NCBI GenBank assembly: GCA_903836325.1
Contig: CAILQE010000065.1
Location: forward strand, 1 to 14,374
Length of the DNA: 14,374 nucleotides
Direction of reading: 5' to 3'
Origin: an uncultured Candidatus Saccharibacteria bacterium
GTDB lineage: Bacteria; Patescibacteriota; Saccharimonadia; Saccharimonadales; UBA4665
The position numbers were made by a program, and so were the translations under genes. Below are positions 1 to 5,744 of the stretch, in pieces. The notes beneath the pieces are model-generated. The model saw only the letters and a list, made by a program, of their open reading frames with translations. It made no database searches and was not told the origin of the DNA. The stretch's first letter is position 1. Every line of letters starts with the position of its first letter.

Positions 1-545
1 ACTTCCATCTTTGGATAATCACTTCTTGCAATACTATCCAAGCAGCGCAGTAGATCATTAGTTTCATTTCTTGCTGGTACTAGAACTGATATAGTTGGCA
101 AGTTTCTGTAATCTAAGTTTTTGTCATTATTAAATTTACTAATCAATAACTTTGATCTATAAGTCCTAACGGCTATATATGAAGTAAATATAGATCCAAT
201 GCTTGTTAGTATTAAGAACAAATTAAAACTATTCAGATTTCTTGTCGCATATACAAAAGAAGCATCTAATAAAATAAAAAGATCTAATATTAAAGCTGAT
301 CTAAAAGTTACTTGTTTGAGATACTGCATGTTCTTGCCCTTAACGTATACTCTAAAAGAGCTAAATATCTTAAAGAATAAAAAATATACTAAGAAAATAA
401 TGAAGATATTTGGATAGTTAAGTACGGAATAATAAAAACTAGTTCCGAACAAAGCTAGGTTAATGAACGGAATAAGATATATTAGCTTAGATAATTTAAT
501 AAATAAGAGCTCTAAAACCAACAAAGATAATATTAGCATTAACAT
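1..545 (-). CDS. Membrane-anchored family 2 glycosyltransferase, N-terminal part (runs off left edge)
   Basis: Reading the minus strand from an ATG at 545-543 gives about 181 codons without a stop to the window edge. The first ~130 residues are very hydrophobic, with about four or five membrane segments (roughly residues 3-38, 45-62, 84-98, 107-127) and few charges between them. From about residue 149 the sequence turns into the start of a GT-A fold, with PTISVLVPARNE followed by a LLRCLDSIARSDYP-like stretch, the usual opening of family 2 transferases. The DxD and catalytic aspartate lie beyond the edge. Family 2 membrane enzymes transfer sugars from nucleotide-sugar or lipid-linked donors to surface polysaccharides or lipids; the substrate here cannot be told. 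There is no Shine-Dalgarno; a TAAAAT box ends 10 nt before the ATG, so the mRNA may be leaderless. The gene is divergent from secE. Confidence 0.8.
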   Translation of the reverse strand, partial: MLMLILSLLVLELLFIKLSKLIYLIPFINLALFGTSFYYSVLNYPNIFIIFLVYFLFFKIFSSFRVYVKGKNMQYLKQVTFRSALILDLFILLDASFVYATRNLNSFNLFLILTSIGSIFTSYIAVRTYRSKLLISKFNNDKNLDYRNLPTISVLVPARNETNDLLRCLDSIARSDYPKME

Positions 546-555
546 TTATATATAA

Positions 556-561
556 ATTTTA
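556..561 (-). promoter_or_regulatory. -10 box for the glycosyltransferase gene
   Basis: On the minus strand TAAAAT is preceded directly by TG and lies 10 nt upstream of the ATG at 545. No convincing -35 hexamer is present at 17 nt spacing. Transcription from here would start about 3 nt before the ATG. Confidence 0.45.
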
Positions 562-581
562 CACTATTTAATCTAGGGATA

Positions 582-611
582 TTGCATATTACCCCTATTT
601 AGGTATATAAT
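582..611 (+). promoter_or_regulatory. Promoter of the secE-nusG operon
   Basis: TTGCAT (582-587) and TATAAT (606-611) are spaced by 18 nt, giving a predicted start near 618. A competing candidate is TTGACA at 611-616 with a weak TAGAGT at 635-640. The first is preferred because its -10 is perfect and it leaves the hairpin at 628-655 inside the transcript. Confidence 0.5.
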
Positions 612-627
612 TGACATTAGCTTGAAG

Positions 628-657
628 AAAAGACTAGAGTAAAAACTAGTCTTTTTT
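628..657 (+). terminator. Hairpin with U-tract in the secE leader (candidate attenuator)
   Basis: AAAAGACTAG (628-637) and CTAGTCTTTT (646-655) form a perfect 10-bp stem around an 8-nt loop, ending in a run of six T (652-657). This has the form of an intrinsic terminator on the plus strand. No plus-strand gene lies upstream, since the left neighbour reads the other way, so it would act on transcripts entering secE from the promoter just before it. Confidence 0.6.
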
Positions 658-683
658 AATTAACAAGAGGATAAGGAGATCAA

Positions 684-1073
684 GTGGCAGAAAATAAAGT
701 AAGGAAAGTTAAGAATCCTGAAACTTTTAGAGAAAGAGCCCTAAAAGCTCAAGAACCTAAAATTTCAAATAAAACTAGAGCAAATAGTGTACTTTCTAGC
801 GCTTTGAAGCCGCTAGGTACTAACCTAAGTAAATTAGGTAAAGTTAAAGCTCTAAAACCAATTTTTAAAGTTCTTAATAAGATTGGTAAAGTTATCTTCC
901 CAAGTTACTTCAGAAATTCTTTTCAAGAATTGAAACAAGTTACTTGGCCATCAGTTAGCAATGGAATAAAGCTAACTTGGGCAGTTATAGTGTTCGCAAT
1001 TGTTTTCGGACTATCTATATCAGTTCTCGACTGGGGTCTAACTAAGGTATTTAAGAACATTCTATTAAGATAA
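684..1073 (+). CDS. secE: Preprotein translocase subunit SecE
   Basis: SecE is the small essential subunit that clamps the SecY channel in the inner membrane. The protein has 129 residues. The family core is in the last ~58: an amphipathic segment with FRNSFQELKQVTWPS, where the K-x-V-x-W-P signature is typical, followed by one membrane helix (about residues 94-117) and a short basic tail. Residues 1-70 are a basic, low-complexity extension not found in minimal one-helix SecE proteins (about 60 aa). The start is GTG, chosen because AAGGAG at 673-678 sits 5 nt upstream and no better in-frame start is near. The stop TAA (1071-1073) is part of the Shine-Dalgarno region of nusG 14 nt downstream, so the two are surely one operon. 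Confidence 0.92.
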   Translation: MAENKVRKVKNPETFRERALKAQEPKISNKTRANSVLSSALKPLGTNLSKLGKVKALKPIFKVLNKIGKVIFPSYFRNSFQELKQVTWPSVSNGIKLTWAVIVFAIVFGLSISVLDWGLTKVFKNILLR

Positions 1074-1087
1074 GGAGTAAAAAAATA

Positions 1088-1639
1088 ATGTCTAAAAGCA
1101 ATAATCGATATGATGAGACCAAGCAATGGTATGCAATTCATACTTATGCTGGTTATGAAGAGAAAGTAGCTGAAAGTATCCGTCAGCGAGCAGATTCTCT
1201 AGATATGAAGAGTAAAATCTTCCAGGTATTAGTACCTAAAGAGAAAATGATCGAAATTAAGAACGGTAAACGAAAAGTAGTAGAAAAGAAAATCTTCCAA
1301 GGATACGTCCTTGTTGAAATGAAACTAACAGAAGATGCTTGGTATAACGTAAGAAACACACCTAGTGTTACTGGATTCGTAGGATCTGGAACTGATCCAA
1401 CACCAGTATCCGACGAAGAAATTGAAAAAATCCAAAAGAGAATGGGTCTAGAACAGCCTAAACACAAAATCGACTTTAAAGTTGGTGAAGTTGTTAACAT
1501 CATTGATGGACCATTCAAAGGATTCGATGGCTCAATTAATGATATTGATCCTCAAAAAGGTAAGCTTAAGGTTCTAGTTAATATGTTTGGTCGTGAAACA
1601 CCAGTAGAACTAGACAGCTTACAGGTTAAGAGAGTATAG
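1088..1639 (+). CDS. nusG: Transcription termination/antitermination factor NusG
   Basis: NusG binds the RNA polymerase clamp to favour processive elongation and links polymerase to Rho or to ribosomal protein S10. At 183 residues it has the family's normal length. The N-terminal NGN domain starts at about residue 12 with KQWYAIHTYAGYEEKV and contains FQGYVLVEM and the T-x-G-V-F-G-like TGFVGSG segment; the C-terminal KOW domain follows from about residue 128 with KVGEVVNIIDGPFKGFDGSI. The start ATG is supported by TAAGGAG at 1071-1077. The gene lies between secE and rplK, the usual bacterial order. It ends in TAG at 1637-1639, which overlaps the -35 of a promoter for rplK. Confidence 0.96.
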   Translation: MSKSNNRYDETKQWYAIHTYAGYEEKVAESIRQRADSLDMKSKIFQVLVPKEKMIEIKNGKRKVVEKKIFQGYVLVEMKLTEDAWYNVRNTPSVTGFVGSGTDPTPVSDEEIEKIQKRMGLEQPKHKIDFKVGEVVNIIDGPFKGFDGSINDIDPQKGKLKVLVNMFGRETPVELDSLQVKRV

Positions 1640-1665
1640 ACAATTAACCGTGAAAAGGATATAAT
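1637..1665 (+). promoter_or_regulatory. Internal promoter for rplK-rplA
   Basis: TAGACA (1637-1642) and a perfect TATAAT (1660-1665) are spaced by exactly 17 nt, with a predicted start near 1672. The -35 overlaps the nusG stop codon. This would allow rplK-rplA to be transcribed apart from secE-nusG, leaving a leader of about 65 nt. Confidence 0.55.
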
Positions 1666-1672
1666 ATCCTTT
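1654..1672 (+). other. 8-bp palindromic hairpin between nusG and rplK
   Basis: AAAGGATA and TATCCTTT pair perfectly around TAA. The T-run after it is only three long, so it is a poor intrinsic terminator. The centre of the palindrome is the -10 box of the rplK promoter, so it may instead be a protein-binding site or a 3' end stabiliser of secE-nusG mRNA. Confidence 0.4.
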
Positions 1673-1707
1673 AAGTAATAAACTAAATACTTCTATAAAA
1701 TGAAGGA

Positions 1708-1733
1708 GAAAGATAGAAATCTTTCGAAAGGAG
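1708..1733 (+). promoter_or_regulatory. Leader hairpin next to the rplK Shine-Dalgarno
   Basis: GAAAGAT (1708-1714) and ATCTTTC (1719-1725) form a perfect 7-bp stem with an AGAA loop. The strong Shine-Dalgarno AAAGGAG (1727-1733) begins one nucleotide after it, 4 nt before the rplK ATG. A second AAGGAG at 1703-1708 lies just before the stem. Ribosomal protein L1 is known to repress its own rplK-rplA mRNA near this spot in other bacteria; whether this hairpin matches the L1 site could not be verified. Confidence 0.4.
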
Positions 1734-1737
1734 CTTT

Positions 1738-2163
1738 ATGGCTAAGCAAGTAAAAGCCAATCTTAAATTAAAGATTAAAGCCGGACAAGCAAGTGCAGGA
1801 CCTCCAGTAGGATCAACACTTGGTCAGTACGGTGTTAACATGATGGACTTCGTAACTCCATTCAATGAACAAACAAAAGAAATGATGGGAGCTACAGTAA
1901 CTGCTCACATCGTTATTTATGACGACCGTTCTATGACTTTTAGAGTTGTAGGTGCTCCAACAGACGATTTAATCCGAGATAAACTTGGAATTAAAAAAGG
2001 ATCTGGAAAGCCTAACTCAGAAAAGATTCCAAAGAAATTAACACAAGCACAAGTAACTGAAATTGCTGAAGCTAAAATTAAAGACATGAACGCTGAAGAT
2101 CTTGAAGCTGTTAAGCTAATGGTCAAAGGTACAGCAAGAAGCATGGGAGTAGAGGTAGAATAA
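1738..2163 (+). CDS. rplK: 50S ribosomal protein L11
   Basis: L11 forms the base of the GTPase-associated centre with 23S rRNA helices 43-44 and contacts elongation factors. The 141 residues match the family's usual length. The N-terminal domain carries KLKIKAGQASAGPPVG followed by LGQYGVNMMDF, where most homologues have PPVGPALGQHGVNIMEF, so a Ser-Thr replaces the usual Pro-Ala. The C-terminal rRNA-binding domain has GSGKPNSEKIPKKLTQAQV and ends with the conserved VKGTARSMGVEVE. The start is set by AAAGGAG 4 nt upstream. Its TAA overlaps the ATG of rplA by one base (TAATG), which suggests translational coupling of the L11 and L1 pair, as in most bacteria. Confidence 0.97.
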   Translation: MAKQVKANLKLKIKAGQASAGPPVGSTLGQYGVNMMDFVTPFNEQTKEMMGATVTAHIVIYDDRSMTFRVVGAPTDDLIRDKLGIKKGSGKPNSEKIPKKLTQAQVTEIAEAKIKDMNAEDLEAVKLMVKGTARSMGVEVE

Positions 2164-3137
2164 TGGCAACTAAACCTGAATTAATCAAAAAGGCTAAATC
2201 ATTAGGACTAGAAGTTACTAGCACTATGAAAATAGCGGACCTTAACGCCTTAATTGCATCTGCTGACGTTAAAGTTGAAACAGTAAGTGAAGTTAAAGAA
2301 GACAAAGAAGTAGAAGTAACTGCTAAAGCCGGAAAAAGAAGTGCTAAATCTCTTAGAGAAAAAGAAGTGCTTGAAGCTAAGAAAAAAGCACATGAAGAAG
2401 GAAGCGAAGAAAAACCTAAACGAGCCGTAAAACCAACTCGAACTAAATTAGAACGACAAGGTAAAGGCATTAGAGCTTCTTCAGCTAAAATAGAAAAAGA
2501 TAAATTATATACTCTTAAAGAAGCTATTGATCTTGCTAAAGAAACTTCGCACGTTAAATTTGATGCGACTGTTGAAATGCATTTAAATCTAAACGTTGAC
2601 CCTAAGCACGCCGACCAAAACATAAGAGATATCGTAAATCTACCAGCTGGTTCTGGAAAGAAAATTAGAGTAGCAGTATTTACTGAAGATTCTAAGACAG
2701 CTATTGCTGCTGGAGCAGACATTGCTGGTGCTGAAGATTTACTAGCTCAATTAGATAAAGGAAAAATGGATTTCGATATCCTAATTACAACTCCTTCTCT
2801 AATGGCTAAGTTAAGTAAATACGCCCGAGTATTAGGACCAAGAGGACTTATGCCTAACCCTAAGAGTGGCACAGTTACTAACGACGTTGCTAAGGCTATT
2901 AAAGAATCTAAAGGTGGAAGACTAGAATACCGAGTTGATTCAAACGGTATTGTGCACGCAGGTCTTGGAAAAGTAAGCTTCTCAAGTGAAGACCTACTTA
3001 CTAACGTTGCTGCATTTATTTCTAGCATTAAGTCTAACAAACCGACTAGTGTTAAAAGCAATTACTTAATGGCTGCTTACCTTACTACAAGTATGGGACC
3101 ATCTATTAAAGTAGACGTGAACTCTTTATTGAAGTAG
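2163..3137 (+). CDS. rplA: 50S ribosomal protein L1 with long N-terminal extension
   Basis: L1 forms the mobile L1 stalk that moves deacylated tRNA out of the E site, and represses its own operon in many bacteria. The L1 core begins near residue 108 (KDKLYTLKEAIDLAKE) and contains VEMHLNLNVDPKHADQNIR, the conserved LGPRGLMPNPKSGTVT, GRLEYRVDSNGIVHAGLG and a C-terminal strand ending at LLK. At 324 residues it is about 95 longer than typical L1 (about 230). The extra part is N-terminal: residues 4-33 look like a small helix-turn-helix of SAP/HeH type, followed by a Lys/Glu-rich linker to about residue 107. The start overlaps the rplK stop and has GAGG about 7 nt upstream inside rplK. A terminator follows 22 nt after the stop. 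Confidence 0.96.
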   Translation: MATKPELIKKAKSLGLEVTSTMKIADLNALIASADVKVETVSEVKEDKEVEVTAKAGKRSAKSLREKEVLEAKKKAHEEGSEEKPKRAVKPTRTKLERQGKGIRASSAKIEKDKLYTLKEAIDLAKETSHVKFDATVEMHLNLNVDPKHADQNIRDIVNLPAGSGKKIRVAVFTEDSKTAIAAGADIAGAEDLLAQLDKGKMDFDILITTPSLMAKLSKYARVLGPRGLMPNPKSGTVTNDVAKAIKESKGGRLEYRVDSNGIVHAGLGKVSFSSEDLLTNVAAFISSIKSNKPTSVKSNYLMAAYLTTSMGPSIKVDVNSLLK

Positions 3138-3140
3138 AAC

Positions 3141-4886
3141 CTATTTCCTGAAGAGACGAGACCGTTTAAAACCGTTAGGTTTAGCGGTCTTTTTCATTGT
3201 CTTAATTAGCGCATTCATAACTTTAGTGAATCCTCTTATTCCACCTTTATATGCAATGTATCTTTCTCTCCAATTTGGTTCGTATTTATTCTTAAATCTA
3301 TATAGACCGGAGAATGAATACATTCTGTCCATGTTGGAATACACTAGTCCCATAGTTTTTGGCACAATACCTTTTTCTTTCTCCTCTTCAATATTAGCAA
3401 GTGGACTAAGTCCAAGATTTAGTCTTGAGAAACCTTTTTCTTTAATAGATTTAATAAGCTCTATTAGTATAAAATCATTAACATTACCAAGTGAAGTATC
3501 TGCATATCTAAGCATATCGTAAGTAACTTCTTCTTTATCCCAATTAGCAGGTACTATGTTTATGAAGGCTTGGATAGTTCCGGCTTGATCTCTTGCCACA
3601 AAAATGTCACATTGATTAGTATATTCTTCTGTAAAATATCCCATTACAAATCCACGTTCACTTCTGCCTCTAGATAACCATTCATCAGAAATAGTCTTAA
3701 GCCTAGAAATTAAAGCCTTAGAATGAGGAGGCGTAAAATATTCACTTGTATAACCATTGGAATTAAACCTATTAACTATATTTCTAAAATATTTATCTGA
3801 TATTGTGCTCGAAATAAATTTATCAATTTCTACAACGGCCTCCTCGCCAATCTTCTGAATTTCAAAACCTTTCTTTTCTAAAATTCTTTTAAAATCAGGT
3901 TCAAAATGAAGGAAACTTAATTTCCAATCATTTCCATAGCAAAGATCTGAAAAACTTTTAATTAATTTGGAGAAGTAGGCGCTATCTCCATTTGGGCTAC
4001 CCAGAACTAAAGCGACGCCATTTTCGACACGGTATGCAAGACCACTAAAACCGTATTCATCCATAAAATAATATTTATCTTCTGGCCACAACTTAAAAAA
4101 GTCTTCGCTATTAGATTTGGGATCGTTAGCTAAGAGATGTTTAAACTGTGTCTTTTCTATCTCTTGAGTTATAAAACGAGCTTTGATAGGCGCAAAATAG
4201 GCAAGTAGTACAAATAGCATGGTTGCAAGCGACGCTATATTTAAAGAATCTAAGAATATTCGTCCCTCTTGAGTATGTGGGATAAGATTAGTTGAAGTTG
4301 TTATACCAAGCTGATCAATTGTATAGTGAGCGGCTTCAGCCAAAGAGAATTCTTGATGAAATGAATTGCTGTCTAATAGAGTAAATCCAGATACTCCGTA
4401 AATAAAAGTAACTATAATAAATATTAGACTAATTAATGAGGCTTTTTGAAAACTTCTAGCATCACTTTTAGTAGAATAATTCTTATACCCTATGAATAGT
4501 AGACCTATAATTATAACTGGAAATATAATCTGAACTATTATTGAAAACCATCTGTAAGGATAATGATGTGCTATATGGTTTGAAGAGTGTCTATAGAATA
4601 GTCGATAAGAACTATAGAATAAAGTACCGATGTATATAAGCAAGGTTGAAACCCATGCATTTCGCTTAGCTCTTTGAAGAAGAGTTGAGAAATATATCAT
4701 TAGCAGCCCAATCAGTAAATTTATCTGAAGCGAATAGTTGGTAACCGTACTTGTAGATATTGCTGTGGAATGACGACTTAAGACTATAAGTAAGTTATTT
4801 CCAACTAGTAAAAGTCCGTTAATAAGGACTAATAACGATACAAATCCTGGAGTGTTTAAATATTTAACAACATTTTTATATTTCAT
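3141..4886 (-). CDS. MprF-like aminoacyl-phosphatidylglycerol synthase (DUF2156) with short membrane domain
   Basis: Proteins with this C-terminal domain transfer an amino acid, usually lysine or alanine, from its tRNA to phosphatidylglycerol, lowering surface negative charge and giving resistance to cationic peptides. The 581 residues split into about six membrane segments (near 14-36, 53-70, 78-95, 113-134, 147-170, 215-235) and a cytoplasmic domain from about residue 250. That domain shows the MprF signatures GEEAVVEI, ISDEWLSRGRSERGFVMGYF, VTYDMLRYA, LNLGLSPLANIEEE and FSGLYRFKNKYEPNWRERYIAY. Full-length MprF has about 840 residues and 14 membrane helices, so the flippase half is missing or much reduced; the layout is nearer to LysX-type or stand-alone synthases. 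It converges on rplA with a 3-nt gap, and its last 18 codons hold the rplA terminator. Start: no Shine-Dalgarno, but a strong promoter just upstream. The amino acid and lipid substrates are not determinable. Confidence 0.82.
   Translation of the reverse strand: MKYKNVVKYLNTPGFVSLLVLINGLLLVGNNLLIVLSRHSTAISTSTVTNYSLQINLLIGLLMIYFSTLLQRAKRNAWVSTLLIYIGTLFYSSYRLFYRHSSNHIAHHYPYRWFSIIVQIIFPVIIIGLLFIGYKNYSTKSDARSFQKASLISLIFIIVTFIYGVSGFTLLDSNSFHQEFSLAEAAHYTIDQLGITTSTNLIPHTQEGRIFLDSLNIASLATMLFVLLAYFAPIKARFITQEIEKTQFKHLLANDPKSNSEDFFKLWPEDKYYFMDEYGFSGLAYRVENGVALVLGSPNGDSAYFSKLIKSFSDLCYGNDWKLSFLHFEPDFKRILEKKGFEIQKIGEEAVVEIDKFISSTISDKYFRNIVNRFNSNGYTSEYFTPPHSKALISRLKTISDEWLSRGRSERGFVMGYFTEEYTNQCDIFVARDQAGTIQAFINIVPANWDKEEVTYDMLRYADTSLGNVNDFILIELIKSIKEKGFSRLNLGLSPLANIEEEKEKGIVPKTMGLVYSNMDRMYSFSGLYRFKNKYEPNWRERYIAYKGGIRGFTKVMNALIKTMKKTAKPNGFKRSRLFRK
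3160..3194 (+). terminator. Intrinsic terminator of secE-nusG-rplK-rplA
   Basis: GACCG (3160-3164) pairs with CGGTC (3185-3189), continued by TAAA/TTTA and CC/GG around a GTTA loop with one or two bulges, followed by TTTTT (3190-3194). It lies wholly inside the 3' coding end of the convergent MprF-like gene. The opposite strand has no T-run, so it acts only on rplA transcripts. Confidence 0.75.
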
Positions 4887-4898
4887 TTATTTATATGT

Positions 4899-4927
4899 AT
4901 TTAATCAGATTCACCCCTTATTTTCAA
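4899..4927 (-). promoter_or_regulatory. Promoter of the MprF-like gene (near-leaderless)
   Basis: On the minus strand TTGAAA (4927-4922) and an extended -10 TGATTAAAT (4907-4899) have a 17-nt spacer. The -10 ends 12 nt before the ATG, so the predicted leader is only about 5 nt and carries no Shine-Dalgarno. Confidence 0.6.
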
Positions 4928-4970
4928 ATATTAAATATTAAAAATATATTAGAAAACATAATGCTTATGC

Positions 4971-4999
4971 TTGTAAGACTAAGATAATGTTTTTAGAAT
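4971..4999 (+). promoter_or_regulatory. Promoter of dcd and tmk-thyX
   Basis: TTGTAA (4971-4976) and TAGAAT (4994-4999) have a 17-nt spacer, with a predicted start near 5006. The ~25-nt leader then carries AGAGAGGGA, which decides the TTG start at 5031. It is divergent from the MprF-like promoter. Confidence 0.5.
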
Positions 5000-5030
5000 A
5001 TATTTAAGACATTAAAAAGAGAGGGATACT

Positions 5031-5744
5031 TTGGGGGTCTTAAGTAACTTACAAATTAAAAGCTACATGGATGATGGACATATAGTATGTGTTCCTTTCG
5101 ATCCAAAACATATAGCCGAAGCATCGATGGACGTAACACTTGGATACTATTACTACCGTATAGAAAAAAACAATGACAGAACTGTATATAATCCGTTCGA
5201 CAAAGAAGATGTAGAAAGATATTTTGATGGCCCATATAAGGCTATGAGCCATAAGGTATGGTGCGACCTTAATGGATTTAAGCTCTTCAAGAACATACCC
5301 GAAGATCATCCTGTAATTCCATTAAAGCCTGGAGAGAGGATACTAGCTCACACCCACGAATTCTTTGGAATTAAACCTCCTGGTGCTTATGAAGTTAAAT
5401 CTAGATCTAGCTGGGGCAGAAACGGAGTAGCTGTATGTTTTGATGCTGGATGGGTTGAACCAGGATATCTAAATAGACTAACTCTTGAAATATACAACTT
5501 AAACCAACGAGAAACCGTTCTAATTCCGGTAGGTGAAAGGATAGCTCAGGCTGTATTCCATGAAACTGGAGAAGTGGAAGGATCTTACGGTGAGGGTAGG
5601 GACGGAGGATTCTCATCTAAATATCAACAAGGAACGGACCTAGATATGATAATTAAGACATGGTCACCCGACATGATGATCCCTAAGGCATATAAGGATC
5701 AAAGGAAGAAACCTACTAAAATCGAAGGGTTGGCCTACGACTGA
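5031..5744 (+). CDS. dcd: dCTP deaminase-like nucleotide hydrolase (dUTPase superfamily)
   Basis: This family deaminates dCTP to dUTP, or in bifunctional members directly to dUMP, the substrate of thymidylate synthase. The family motif RSSWGR (residues 125-130; Arg, two Ser and Arg bind the triphosphate) is followed by AGWVEPGY and LEIYN, whose Glu153 fits the catalytic glutamate of Dcd. PVGERIAQAVF and a C-terminal FSSKYQQG lid-like segment follow. At 237 residues it is longer than E. coli Dcd (about 190); most of the extra lies at residues 45-95 and at the C terminus. The start is TTG, with AGAGAGGGA 4-7 nt upstream; no ATG fits. The TGA stop shares its A with the ATG of the next gene, so the pair is coupled and the product probably feeds the ThyX-like partner. 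dCTP deaminase and dUTPase activity cannot be separated from the sequence alone. Confidence 0.85.
   Translation: MGVLSNLQIKSYMDDGHIVCVPFDPKHIAEASMDVTLGYYYYRIEKNNDRTVYNPFDKEDVERYFDGPYKAMSHKVWCDLNGFKLFKNIPEDHPVIPLKPGERILAHTHEFFGIKPPGAYEVKSRSSWGRNGVAVCFDAGWVEPGYLNRLTLEIYNLNQRETVLIPVGERIAQAVFHETGEVEGSYGEGRDGGFSSKYQQGTDLDMIIKTWSPDMMIPKAYKDQRKKPTKIEGLAYD

Noticed and set aside
199..417. 72-codon plus-strand reading frame
   Set aside because: It is antisense to the glycosyltransferase frame, which has clear family 2 motifs and membrane segments; the plus-strand product is a lysine-rich shadow with no motif.
1700..1753. 18-codon leader ORF overlapping the rplK start
   Set aside because: It has no Shine-Dalgarno, no run of regulatory codons and overlaps rplK by chance-compatible length; it is not supported as a leader peptide.
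3226..3522. 98-codon plus-strand reading frame
   Set aside because: It lies wholly opposite the conserved DUF2156 domain of the MprF-like gene and has no recognisable features.
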